From positions 1 to 9,060 of the forward strand of contig JACADX010000382.1 of assembly GCA_013389125.1 (NCBI GenBank): DNA of 9,060 nt, given 5' to 3'. A program made the translations under genes and the position numbers. Under the pieces are notes generated by a model. It saw only the letters and a program-made list of their open reading frames with translations, did not search any database and was not told where the DNA came from. The stretch is from Parvularculaceae bacterium (GTDB lineage Bacteria > Pseudomonadota > Alphaproteobacteria > Caulobacterales > Parvularculaceae). Shown here in pieces: positions 1-7,015 of this stretch (its first letter is position 1; every line of letters begins with the position of its first letter).

Positions 1-761
1 TCAATGCGGCGCGCAAAGACTTCGATTTCGCGCATATCGGCAATAAGCTCATGGGCCGCGCCGCGCTCGAAATCGCGGACGACAGGAGTCTTCTCGCCTT
101 GCAGGGACCATCGGCGGCGAGGGTCCTTGATTCGATCGCGCCGGGCTCGGCGCGGCAGGCCTTCATGACGATGGCGCCTTATGACTGGAACGGCGCACGC
201 CTCTTCGTGTCCCGCTGCGGCTACACCGGCGAGGACGGGTTCGAGGTGTCCGTGCCGAACGAACATGCGGAACGTCTCGCCCGGACCATGCTCGCAGACG
301 CCGATGTCGCGCCGATCGGCCTTGGCGCGCGCGATTCGCTGCGTCTTGAAGCCGGCCTTTGCCTATACGGCCACGATATTGATACGACGACGTCGCCGGT
401 CGAGGGCAACATCGCTTTCGCGCTCGGCAAGCGACGCAAGGAAGAGGCGAACTTCCCGGGCGCAAAGCGGATCCTTTCAGAACTCGCGAACGGACCCAAT
501 CGGTTGCGCGTCGGGCTTAGGCCTGAGGGCCGCGCGCCGGCGCGCGAGGGAACCGAGATCATCGACAGCAAAGGCGCAAGGATCGGCGTTGTCACCTCGG
601 GCGGCTTCGGCCCGACGCTGAACGGCCCTGTCGCAATGGGCTATGTCGACTTCGCGCATGCGAAAACCGGAACCCAGGTTCAGCTTATGGTGCGCGGCAA
701 GGCGCTGCCGGCGACCGTCGCCGAAATGCCGTTTGTTCCCCACAACTACTATCGCGGATAG
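1..761 (+). CDS. gcvT: Aminomethyltransferase (glycine cleavage T-protein), 5'-truncated by window
   Basis: The T-protein takes the aminomethyl group from the lipoyl arm of H-protein and passes it to tetrahydrofolate, releasing ammonia and 5,10-methylene-THF; it acts in the cytoplasm. The reading frame is open from position 3 with family-like sequence (NAARKDFDFAHI) before the first ATG at 51, so 51 is not the true start and the N-terminal third lies outside the window. About 252 residues are visible. Conserved family stretches are present: GYTGEDGFEV, GLGARDSLRLEAGLCLYGHD, NFPGAKRI and TSGGFGPTLNGPVAMGYV. The catalytic aspartate known from the E. coli enzyme would lie upstream and cannot be checked. 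It is followed after 9 nt by gcvH, whose AGGAG ribosome binding site (760-764) overlaps this stop codon. The identification is firm. Confidence 0.97.
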   Translation, partial: NAARKDFDFAHIGNKLMGRAALEIADDRSLLALQGPSAARVLDSIAPGSARQAFMTMAPYDWNGARLFVSRCGYTGEDGFEVSVPNEHAERLARTMLADADVAPIGLGARDSLRLEAGLCLYGHDIDTTTSPVEGNIAFALGKRRKEEANFPGAKRILSELANGPNRLRVGLRPEGRAPAREGTEIIDSKGARIGVVTSGGFGPTLNGPVAMGYVDFAHAKTGTQVQLMVRGKALPATVAEMPFVPHNYYRG

Positions 762-770
762 GAGACGCAG

Positions 771-1142
771 ATGACGTTGAGATTCACCAAGGACCATGAA
801 TGGGTGCGCATTGCCGGCGGCGTGGCGACCGTCGGCGTCAGCGCGCACGCCGCCGAGCAATTGGGCGACGTCGTGTTCGTCGAACTTCCGGCGGTCGGCA
901 GGAAATTCAAGAAAGGCGACGACATGGCCGTTGTCGAGTCGGTCAAGGCCGCATCCGACGTCTACGCGCCGATTTCGGGCGAGGTCGTCGAAATAAACCA
1001 GTCGATTGTGGATGACCCGGCGAAGGTGAACGCCGACCCTCAAGGCGCGGCGTGGTTCGTGAAGCTCAAGGCTTCCGATCCGGCCGAGGCGGACTCGCTC
1101 ATGGATGAATCCGCTTACAAATCCTTCGCGGAGCAGCACTGA
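771..1142 (+). CDS. gcvH: Glycine cleavage system H-protein (lipoyl carrier)
   Basis: A small lipoylated shuttle protein of 123 residues, close to the usual H-protein length of about 125-130. Its lipoyl arm receives the aminomethyl group from the P-protein and presents it to T and then L. The N-terminus TKDHEWVR is the family signature. The lipoyl-lysine motif VVESVKAASDVYAPISGEV is present, with the modified lysine at residue 59 (codon 945-947). The C-terminal part has the typical NADPQGAAWFVKLK stretch. The start is supported by AGGAG at 760-764, six nt before the ATG. The gene sits between gcvT and gcvPA in one operon. No oddities are seen, and the residues needed for function are present. 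Confidence 0.98.
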   Translation: MTLRFTKDHEWVRIAGGVATVGVSAHAAEQLGDVVFVELPAVGRKFKKGDDMAVVESVKAASDVYAPISGEVVEINQSIVDDPAKVNADPQGAAWFVKLKASDPAEADSLMDESAYKSFAEQH

Positions 1143-1145
1143 CCG

Positions 1146-2489
1146 ATGCGCTATCTGCCTTTATCAGACGCCGACCGCCGCCAAATGCTCTCGGTGATCG
1201 GCGCAAAGTCGATCGACGAGCTTTATCGCGACGTTCCGAAATCCGCGCTCAATGCGCGGATCGATCTCCCCGCGCATAAGGGCGAGCTTGACGTCGAGCG
1301 GATCATGGGCGCGATGGCGGCGAAGAACAGGCCGGCCGCTGAGGGTCCGTTTTTCGTCGGCTGCGGCGCTTACAAGCACCATGTCCCGGCGACCGTCGAC
1401 CACATCATCCAGCGTTCGGAATTCCTGACCTCCTACACCCCCTATCAGCCGGAAATCGCGCAAGGAACGCTGCAATATCTGTTCGAGTTCCAGACGCAGA
1501 TCGCGGCCTTGACCGGCATGGAGGTCGCGAACGCCTCGATGTATGACGGGTCAACCGCCTGCGCAGAGGCCGCCTTGATGGCGCGGCGCGTCACGAAGCG
1601 CGGCAAGGCGGTGCTGTCGGGCGCGCTGCATCCCCACTACGCCGCGACGACGCGCACCAATGTCGAGCTTCTCGGAGACAGGGCCGTTCAACTGCCGATC
1701 GACATCGAGGCGAAGGAAGACCTCGCGGCCGCGATCGACGGCGAAACCTCCTGCGTCATCGTGCAAACGCCGGACGTCTTCGGAAACTTGCGCGATCTGA
1801 CGGCGCTTTCGAAGGCCTGTCAGGCGAAAGGCGTTCTACTCGTCGCGGTCGTGACCGAGATCATGTCCTTGGGCGCCGTCAAGAGCCCCGGCGAGATGGG
1901 CGCCGACATCGTCGTCGGCGAGGGCCAGTCGATCGGCAACGGACTGAATTTCGGCGGGCCTTATGTCGGCTTCTTCGCGACGCGCGAGAAGCTCATCCGC
2001 CAGACGCCCGGCCGCTATTGCGGGATGACGACGGACGCTGACGGCAAGCGCGGCTTCGTGCTCACCTTGTCGACGCGCGAGCAGCACATCCGCCGCGACA
2101 AGGCGACGTCGAACATCTGCACCAATTCAGGGCTCTGCGCGCTCGCCTTCACGGTCCACATGACGCTGCTCGGCGAAGCGGGCCTTCGCGCCGTCGCCGC
2201 CCTCAATCACGAATCGGCCGCGAAGACCGCGGACGCGCTTTCGTCGGTCAAAGGCGTCAGGGTGCTGACGAAGTCGTTCTTCAACGAGTTCACGGTGCGC
2301 CTGCCGATGAACGCGACAGGCGTCGTTGAGGCGCTCGCGGCGGACGGCGTTCTCGCCGGCGTGCCCGGCGAGCGCCTCTGGCCGCATGACAAGGACGCGC
2401 ACGACCTCCTGATCGTCGCCGCGACGGAGTGCGTGACGGACGCCGACATCAGCGCTTTCACCGCATCGCTTTCAAAGGCGCTCGCATGA
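1146..2489 (+). CDS. gcvPA: Glycine dehydrogenase (decarboxylating) subunit 1
   Basis: N-terminal half of the PLP-dependent P-protein, encoded as a separate 447-residue subunit as in bacteria with a split enzyme. With GcvPB it forms the glycine decarboxylase that releases CO2 and loads the aminomethyl group on lipoyl-GcvH. Family stretches seen include RYLPLSDADRRQML at the N-terminus, GCGAYKHHVPATVDHI, TSYTPYQPEIAQGTLQ, ASMYDGSTACAEA, PGEMGADIVVGEGQSIG and LSTREQHIRRDKATSNICTN. This subunit lacks the PLP-binding lysine motif, which is in GcvPB, as expected. The ATG lies 3 nt after the gcvH stop. The nearest GGAG (1130-1133) is about 12 nt upstream, inside gcvH, so translation is probably partly coupled. 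The 3' end overlaps gcvPB by four bases. Confidence 0.97.
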   Translation: MRYLPLSDADRRQMLSVIGAKSIDELYRDVPKSALNARIDLPAHKGELDVERIMGAMAAKNRPAAEGPFFVGCGAYKHHVPATVDHIIQRSEFLTSYTPYQPEIAQGTLQYLFEFQTQIAALTGMEVANASMYDGSTACAEAALMARRVTKRGKAVLSGALHPHYAATTRTNVELLGDRAVQLPIDIEAKEDLAAAIDGETSCVIVQTPDVFGNLRDLTALSKACQAKGVLLVAVVTEIMSLGAVKSPGEMGADIVVGEGQSIGNGLNFGGPYVGFFATREKLIRQTPGRYCGMTTDADGKRGFVLTLSTREQHIRRDKATSNICTNSGLCALAFTVHMTLLGEAGLRAVAALNHESAAKTADALSSVKGVRVLTKSFFNEFTVRLPMNATGVVEALAADGVLAGVPGERLWPHDKDAHDLLIVAATECVTDADISAFTASLSKALA

Positions 2490-4057
2490 CCATGAACAGA
2501 GAAGGCCGTCAGAGCAAAGGCGACGCGGCGACGGCGAACGTCGTGACCTTCACCGGCAACCGCGCGTTGCAGATCGAAGAATCGTTGATCTTCGAAAAGG
2601 ACGCCTTCGCCTCGACCGGCGTCGATTTTCCGGCTCCGACCGGAAAGCATGACCGCATCGGCGCGCTCAAACGGACGAGCGCGATCGGGCTTCCAGGCCT
2701 CTCCGAGCCGGAAGCGATGCGCCACTTTGTGCGCCTCTCCCAAAAGAACTACGCGATCGACATGGGGCCGTTTCCCTTGGGATCGTGCACGATGAAGCAC
2801 AATCCGCGGCTCAATGAGAAAATGGCGCGGCTTCCGGGCTTCGGCGATGTTCACCCCTTGCAGCCGCAATCGACGGTGCAGGGCGCGCTCGAGGTGATCG
2901 ATACGCTCGCGCACTGGCTCATGGAAATGACCGGCATGCCCGCCGTCGCGATGTCGCCGAAAGCCGGCGCGCATGGCGAACTGTGCGGCATGATGGCGAT
3001 CAAGTCGGCGCTCGCCGCGCGCGGCAAGGCGCATCGGACGCGCGTCCTTGCGCCCGAGTCGGCCCACGGCACCAATCCGGCGACCGCGGCGCAATGCGGC
3101 TTCACGGTCGACGCCATCCCGGCGGATGAAACGGGCAGAGTCGATCTTGCCGCGTTTCGCGGAAAGCTTGGGCCCGATGTCGCGGCGATCATGGTCACGA
3201 ATCCCAACACCTGCGGCCTCTTCGAGCGCGACATCAAGGCGATCGCCGACGCCGTGCATGAGGCGGGCGGCTACTTCTATTGCGACGGCGCGAATTTCAA
3301 CGCGATCGCCGGCAAGGTCCGTCCCGGCGATCTCGGCGTCGACGCGATGCACATCAATCTCCACAAGACGTTTTCGACGCCGCATGGCGGCGGCGGCCCC
3401 GGCGCAGGGCCCGTCGTCCTGTCGGCGGCGCTCGCGCCTTTCGCGCCGGTCCCTTACGTCGTCAGGGACGGCGGAGAATTCCATCTCGTTGAAACGCGGC
3501 GCATGGCGAAATCAGAAGGCGAAGGCGCCGCAGGCGGGCGCATCACCGCATTTCACGGCCAGATGGGGATGTTCGTCCGCGCCCTGACCTATATGCTTTC
3601 CCATGGCGGCGACGGGATCAGGCAGGCGTCGGAGGACGCGGTGCTCAACGCCAACTACATTCTCGCAAGGCTCAAGGCGGAAATGACGCCGGCGTTCCCC
3701 GGCTATTGCATGCATGAGGCGCTTTTCGACGACCGTTTCCTTATGGGCACCGGCGTCGAGACGCTCGATTTCGCCAAGGCGATGATCGACGAGGGCTATC
3801 ATCCGATGACGATGTATTTCCCGCTCGTCGTTCACGGCGCGATGCTGATCGAGCCGACGGAGTCGGAATCGAAAGCCGAACTTGATCTCTTCTGCGACGC
3901 GCTTCTCGATCTTGCAAGACGCGCGAAAGCGGGCGAGACGGCGCGCTTTACGGCCTCGCCGATGCTGTCGCCCCGCAGGCGCCTTGATGAAACCGCGGCG
4001 GCGCGAAAGCCGGTGCTCCGATGGACGCCGCAACAGGCGCCCGAGGCGGCGGAGTAA
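2486..4057 (+). CDS. gcvPB: Glycine dehydrogenase (decarboxylating) subunit 2
   Basis: C-terminal, cofactor-carrying half of the P-protein, 523 residues. It binds PLP through the lysine of INLHKTFSTPHGGGGPGAGP (residue 294, codon 3365-3367). Other family stretches are YAIDMGPFPLGSCTMKHNP, HPLQPQSTVQGALEVI, SPKAGAHGELCGMMAI and ESAHGTNPATAA. The chosen start is the ATG at 2486, which overlaps the gcvPA stop as ATGA and has AAAGG (2474-2478) seven nt upstream. The same frame extends to an earlier ATG at 2429, but that lies inside gcvPA and adds non-family sequence. A second ATG at 2492 is possible. The N-terminal 30 or so residues are poorly conserved-looking. Together GcvPA and GcvPB total 970 residues, similar to the one-chain P-protein. 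The stop lies 3 nt from that of the convergent acyltransferase. Confidence 0.97.
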   Translation: MTMNREGRQSKGDAATANVVTFTGNRALQIEESLIFEKDAFASTGVDFPAPTGKHDRIGALKRTSAIGLPGLSEPEAMRHFVRLSQKNYAIDMGPFPLGSCTMKHNPRLNEKMARLPGFGDVHPLQPQSTVQGALEVIDTLAHWLMEMTGMPAVAMSPKAGAHGELCGMMAIKSALAARGKAHRTRVLAPESAHGTNPATAAQCGFTVDAIPADETGRVDLAAFRGKLGPDVAAIMVTNPNTCGLFERDIKAIADAVHEAGGYFYCDGANFNAIAGKVRPGDLGVDAMHINLHKTFSTPHGGGGPGAGPVVLSAALAPFAPVPYVVRDGGEFHLVETRRMAKSEGEGAAGGRITAFHGQMGMFVRALTYMLSHGGDGIRQASEDAVLNANYILARLKAEMTPAFPGYCMHEALFDDRFLMGTGVETLDFAKAMIDEGYHPMTMYFPLVVHGAMLIEPTESESKAELDLFCDALLDLARRAKAGETARFTASPMLSPRRRLDETAAARKPVLRWTPQQAPEAAE

Positions 4058-4060
4058 GCG

Positions 4061-5152
4061 TCAGGCTTTCTTAGCCGTCAGTCGCGACGCGCGGCGGCCG
4101 GCGAACAGCCGGTCGCCGAGGCGCTTCGATGCGGCAAGGAGCGGCTTTTCGACGAAGGCGTGCAGCGCGAAGGCGGCGATGAGCGCGCCCGCCGCGAAGG
4201 CGGCAATCAGCGCCGCATTGTCGAGGACCCCGTCGGGCAAAGCGATGCTGATCAGCTTGCCGACGACGAGGAAGACCGGCACGTGAATAAGATACAGCGA
4301 ATAGGAGGCGTCGCCGGTCTTGCGAAGCCAGGCTGGGGCGATCCTCGCCTTTGCGTGTTCGAGCGCTGCGGCGCCGTAAAGAATGAGCGCAAAGGGCGGC
4401 GTGAAGATCGCAGCCCGCAAGGCGAACGCGCCCATCGCTTGCGGATAAAGGCGGTCAGCGAACAAAGCAGTTTCGAAGGCGAACAGAAGAACGCCGGCGC
4501 AAAGCGCGGGCAGGGCGAGGCCGGTGACGCCGCGCCGCACTGCGCAGGCGACGAGCGCGCCGGCGATGAATTCGAATGTCAGCGGATTGAACGCGATTTT
4601 CGTCCAGGCGTTCGCCGCAAACAGTCCGGCGGCGAGCCCTGCCGCGACGATCGCCGCCCAGACGCCGAGAAACGCGAAGACGTTCGCGCCGCGCCACATA
4701 ACGAAGACGGCGAACACCAGGTAAAAATACATCTCATGAACGAGCGTCCAGCCGACGGGCACGAGCGGATAATGATCATCCGGGAGCAGGAGAAAGGTCT
4801 CAACCGGGTTGGGGAACGGCGTGCCTTCGGCGAACAGCATCTGCTTGCCGACGTAAAGGATCATCAAGAGCAGCGTGACCGTCCAGTATACGGGATAGAT
4901 CCGCGCGCCGCGATTAAAGAGGAAGCGCGCGGCGGCGCTCCGGCCGCGCTCGCCCGAAAACGCGACATGCGTCATTACGAAGCCGCTGATGAGAAAGAAG
5001 AGGTCGACGCCGACCACGCCCATATAGGGCCAATGCGGCAATAAGGTCCCGCCGCCGCCATAGTCGACTTCCGCGTCTTTGACGTGCGCGATCAGCACCA
5101 TAAGGGCCGCGACCCCGCGCAACGCCTGAATGTTTTCGAGCCGCGCCTGCAT
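4061..5152 (-). CDS. Acyltransferase family 3 membrane protein (OafA/ExoZ-like)
   Basis: Predicted integral inner-membrane acyltransferase of 363 residues, a usual length for the family (Pfam Acyl_transf_3). Members transfer acetyl or other acyl groups onto sugars of lipopolysaccharide, exopolysaccharide or other surface glycans. The acceptor here cannot be told from sequence. Seen motifs: N-terminal NIQALRGVAALMVLIAHV with Arg12 and His23, GVDLFFLISGF at 48-58, RIYPVYW at 84-90, GWTLVHEMYFY at 134-144 with Glu140, and C-terminal GDASYSLYLIHVPVF. Many hydrophobic segments occur throughout, and the C-terminus is basic. The start ATG (5150-5152) gives the typical N-terminus, but no strong Shine-Dalgarno is seen, only GAAAAG about 8 nt upstream. 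No polysaccharide genes lie nearby, so its context gives no substrate clue. Confidence 0.9.
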   Translation of the reverse strand: MQARLENIQALRGVAALMVLIAHVKDAEVDYGGGGTLLPHWPYMGVVGVDLFFLISGFVMTHVAFSGERGRSAAARFLFNRGARIYPVYWTVTLLLMILYVGKQMLFAEGTPFPNPVETFLLLPDDHYPLVPVGWTLVHEMYFYLVFAVFVMWRGANVFAFLGVWAAIVAAGLAAGLFAANAWTKIAFNPLTFEFIAGALVACAVRRGVTGLALPALCAGVLLFAFETALFADRLYPQAMGAFALRAAIFTPPFALILYGAAALEHAKARIAPAWLRKTGDASYSLYLIHVPVFLVVGKLISIALPDGVLDNAALIAAFAAGALIAAFALHAFVEKPLLAASKRLGDRLFAGRRASRLTAKKA

Positions 5153-5191
5153 CAGATGAGCTTTTCAGAGTCCGCGGACGAAAAACAATGG

Positions 5192-5227
5192 AAAAGCGCC
5201 GCCGCGGGTCACCCCCGCGGCGCGCGC
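5192..5227 (-). terminator. Intrinsic terminator after the 94-aa membrane protein gene
   Basis: On the minus strand a GC-rich hairpin with a perfect 9-bp stem (CGCCGCGGG, loop GGTGA, CCCGCGGCG; + strand arms 5200-5208 and 5214-5222) can extend by four more G-C pairs across a one-base bulge. It is followed at once by TTTT (5192-5195 on the + strand). It lies 22 nt after the stop of the small gene and 40 nt before the acyltransferase ATG. This is the classic layout of a Rho-independent terminator reading leftward. The U-tract is short, so termination may be partial. Confidence 0.75.
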
Positions 5228-5248
5228 TCCCTGGTCCTCTAAGCTCGT

Positions 5249-5533
5249 TTAGTTCTGCGGCTCTTCGGCGGCCGCATCATCCGTCGCTTCTTCAACGACC
5301 TCAGCGGCTTCGTCGACCGCCTCGCTTGTCGCGTCGACGGCTTCATCAACTGCATCGGCGGTCTCGTCGACCGCATCTGACGTTGCGTCAGCAGCGTCGT
5401 CGGCGCCGCCCGGCATAACGCCCATGACTTTTTCCTTCGCGCCGAGCAGCATGTCCTTGCCGCCTGGCGCATAGAACCAAATTCCGGCCAGCGCCGCCGC
5501 AACGACGATCAGGAAAACCAATAAACGACCCAT
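5249..5533 (-). CDS. Small membrane-anchored protein with acidic 18-residue repeats
   Basis: Not recognised as a named family. The 94-residue protein has one N-terminal hydrophobic segment (about residues 4-21, LLVFLIVVAAALAGIWFY) with Arg3 before it, a short linker (22-48) rich in Gly, Lys and Met, then a very acidic, alanine-rich tail. The tail holds two 18-residue repeats (49-66, DATSDAVDETADAVDEAV; 67-84, DATSEAVDEAAEVVEEAT) that match at 12 of 18 positions with three further Asp/Glu swaps, then a short DDAAAEE tail. Eighteen residues equal five alpha-helical turns, so a long amphipathic or coiled helix is likely (inference). The start at 5533 is chosen because GGAG (5540-5543) lies six nt upstream and because the hydrophobic segment follows directly. 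A longer in-frame start at 5641 adds low-complexity sequence. The gene has its own terminator and a leader hairpin. Function unknown. Confidence 0.75.
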   Translation of the reverse strand: MGRLLVFLIVVAAALAGIWFYAPGGKDMLLGAKEKVMGVMPGGADDAADATSDAVDETADAVDEAVDATSEAVDEAAEVVEEATDDAAAEEPQN

Positions 5534-5544
5534 AACCCGCTCCG

Positions 5545-5575
5545 AAAAAACGCCGCCAAGGGCGGCCCCTTTGGC
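5545..5575 (-). promoter_or_regulatory. Terminator-like hairpin in the leader of the 94-aa gene (possible attenuator)
   Basis: On the minus strand the sequence GCCAA-A-GGG, loop GCCG, CCCTTGGC forms an 8-bp stem with one bulged A (+ strand arms 5555-5562 and 5567-5575). It is followed four nt later by six T residues (5545-5550 on the + strand). The run ends one nt before the GGAG ribosome binding site (5540-5543). Because it is so close to the ATG, any promoter of the small gene should lie upstream of it, so the hairpin would be in the leader RNA. It may be an attenuator, or a terminator for readthrough from the upstream reductase gene. No competing anti-terminator was established. Confidence 0.45.
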
Positions 5576-5613
5576 ATTCGCGGGTGTTCCCCAGCCTCCC
5601 GCGCCCCGCCGGG

Positions 5614-5641
5614 ACCCTAGCCCATCCCGCCGCCCGGGCAA
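5614..5641 (-). promoter_or_regulatory. Weak candidate sigma-70-type promoter for the 94-aa gene
   Basis: On the minus strand TTGCCC (+ strand 5636-5641) and TAGGGT (5614-5619) are separated by 16 nt. This would give a leader of roughly 75 nt that includes the terminator-like hairpin. Both boxes match consensus only partly, and in GC-rich DNA such pairs occur by chance, so this is a suggestion only. Confidence 0.2.
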
Positions 5642-5849
5642 ATGGGGTTAATTCGGGCCAAAAGGCCGCAAACCGCGTGTACGGGGCGGGATGTTGCCCT
5701 CCGGTCATAGGAAAGACGCGCCTCAAGAGGATGAGTCAGCCGGACTGTCTGTGATGAGCGCTGCGCTGGTCAGCGAAGCGGTTGCGCCGGAGCGCTCGCG
5801 CAATTGGGGAATTCCAGCGGGCGATGCGGCGCCGACGTCGCCAGCGCCT

Positions 5850-6914
5850 TCAATCGGTAGGGACTGTTCCCGTGACCGTCTTTTGAAGCTCCTTGGCGCT
5901 CGTCGTGTGCTGGAACTTGAGTTTCTTCTCGGGAAATACGTAGTGAAACGCGCCATGGCTCATCAGCGCGGCCTCGTGAAAACCGGAAAGAATGAGCTTC
6001 AGCTTTCCGGGATAATTCGCCATGTCGCCGATGCAGAATATTCCGGGAACGGATGTCTCGAATTTTTCGGTGTCGACGGCGATCCGCTCCTCGTGAAGAT
6101 TGAGCCCGAATTCGGCGATCGGCCCGAGCTTCATGGTTAGTCCGTAAAAGGCGAGCATCGTATCGCAGGGAACGACGCTCGCGCCTGATGCGTCCTCGAC
6201 CGCGACGCCCCTTATCTCGCCATTCGCACCCTCAAGGCCCCTGATCTGCGCGATCTTGAGGTCTATTTTGCCGGCGGCGACCAGCGCGCGCATTTTCTCG
6301 ACGCTTTCCGGCGCGGCGCGAAATTCGTCGCGACGATGGATGAGGGTGATTTTTTTCGCGCTAGGCTGCAGATTGATCGTCCAGTCGAGCGCCGAATCGC
6401 CGCCGCCCGCGATGGCGAGCGTTTTACCTGCGAACGCGTCGCGTTTTCGGACGGCGTAGAAGACGGACTTTCCTTCATAGGCCTCGATGCCGGGGATTGG
6501 CGGCTTTTTGGGCGTGAAGGAGCCGCCGCCGGCGGCGACGACGACGACTTTCGCGTCAATCGTCGTGCCAAGATCCGTCCTGATGCGCCAACCCTTCCCG
6601 GTCTTGTCGAGGCTGTCCGCCATTTCGTTGAGGTGAAAGGTCGCGCCGAAGGGCCGGATCTGTTCGATGAGCTTCAAAGTGAGATCCGCGCCGGTGATGA
6701 CCGGAATGCCCGGAATGTCGAGGATCGGCTTTTCGGGATAAAGCTCCGCGCATTGGCCGCCCGGCTTGTCCTGAATGTCAATGACATGCGCCCTGATGCC
6801 GAGGAGACCGAGCTCAAAGACCGCGAAAAGACCGCAAGGACCCGCGCCAATAATCACGGCGTCGGTCTCATGGGCTTCGCCCGGAGGGGCGGAAATGATG
6901 CTCGTCCCGCTCAT
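5850..6914 (-). CDS. Ferredoxin/flavodoxin-NADP+ reductase, thioredoxin-reductase-like type
   Basis: FAD enzyme of 354 residues that moves electrons between NADPH and ferredoxin or flavodoxin in the cytoplasm; the length fits this family (about 330-355). Seen motifs: FAD-binding GAGPCG at residues 23-28, GGQCAELYPEKPILDIPG at 52-69, NADPH-binding GGGDSALDW at 170-178 with HRRDEFRA at 193-200, and the C-terminal GIFCIGDMANYPGKLKL second FAD motif. The redox CxxC of thioredoxin reductases is absent, and the GGQC..LYPEK..DIPG stretch is the mark of this ferredoxin reductase type. The start at 6914 is chosen over the longer frame to 7226 because GGGAG (6920-6924) lies five nt upstream and the FAD motif then falls near the N-terminus. 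The extra upstream sequence overlaps the quinone oxidoreductase gene. The redox partner is not in the window. Confidence 0.92.
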   Translation of the reverse strand: MSGTSIISAPPGEAHETDAVIIGAGPCGLFAVFELGLLGIRAHVIDIQDKPGGQCAELYPEKPILDIPGIPVITGADLTLKLIEQIRPFGATFHLNEMADSLDKTGKGWRIRTDLGTTIDAKVVVVAAGGGSFTPKKPPIPGIEAYEGKSVFYAVRKRDAFAGKTLAIAGGGDSALDWTINLQPSAKKITLIHRRDEFRAAPESVEKMRALVAAGKIDLKIAQIRGLEGANGEIRGVAVEDASGASVVPCDTMLAFYGLTMKLGPIAEFGLNLHEERIAVDTEKFETSVPGIFCIGDMANYPGKLKLILSGFHEAALMSHGAFHYVFPEKKLKFQHTTSAKELQKTVTGTVPTD

Positions 6915-7015
6915 TTTTGCTCCCGCGATGACGGAAGGGAACGCGTTGCGCGGGAAGCTAGCGGAGTTCGCCGGGAGAGGGAATGCGCGACGGCTCATTC
7001 CGCGCTTGCGAACGC

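Larger units (their letters stand above)
5534..5849. other. 316-nt gene-free intergenic region
   Basis: This stretch lies between the start of the 94-aa gene and the stop of the ferredoxin-NADP+ reductase gene. Its near end holds the leader hairpin and a weak promoter candidate. The rest (about 5645-5849) shows no convincing coding frame: the open frames crossing it have no family-like sequence and most extend antisense into neighbouring genes. No tRNA-like fold was seen. A GC-rich inverted repeat just after the reductase stop (GGCGC/GCGCC at 5828-5832 and 5844-5848, enclosing the palindrome CGACGTCG) has no T-run. Confidence 0.6.

Noticed and set aside
2207..3484. Long minus-strand open frame of 425 codons across the gcvPA/gcvPB junction
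   Set aside because: It is fully antisense to two firmly identified genes, is very rich in Arg and His with no recognisable motif, and is the kind of long shadow frame expected in GC-rich coding DNA.
4064..4076. Small hairpin GGCT/AGCC after the gcvPB stop
   Set aside because: Four base pairs with no T-run; it lies in the acyltransferase coding end and is too weak for a terminator.
4160..5044. Plus-strand open frame of 294 codons antisense to the acyltransferase gene
   Set aside because: Highly charged, no family-like motif, and opposite a clear membrane protein gene whose hydrophobic codons explain the complementary charged reading.
5388..5726. Minus-strand open frame of 112 codons overlapping the 94-aa gene
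   Set aside because: It overlaps the better-supported small gene in another frame, is Arg/Gly-rich and lacks a convincing start; noted because it fills part of the gene-free region.
5828..5848. GC-rich inverted repeat just downstream of the ferredoxin reductase stop
   Set aside because: Only a 5-bp stem with an 11-nt loop and no T-run on the minus strand; the CGACGTCG palindrome inside is common in GC-rich DNA. Not enough to call a terminator.
5691..6140. Plus-strand open frame of 149 codons starting in the gene-free region
   Set aside because: Most of it is antisense to the ferredoxin reductase gene; no good ribosome binding site and no recognisable sequence.
6975..7000. Inverted repeat GGAATG/CATTCC between the quinone oxidoreductase and ferredoxin reductase genes
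   Set aside because: Six base pairs with a 10-nt loop and no following T-run; not separable from chance.
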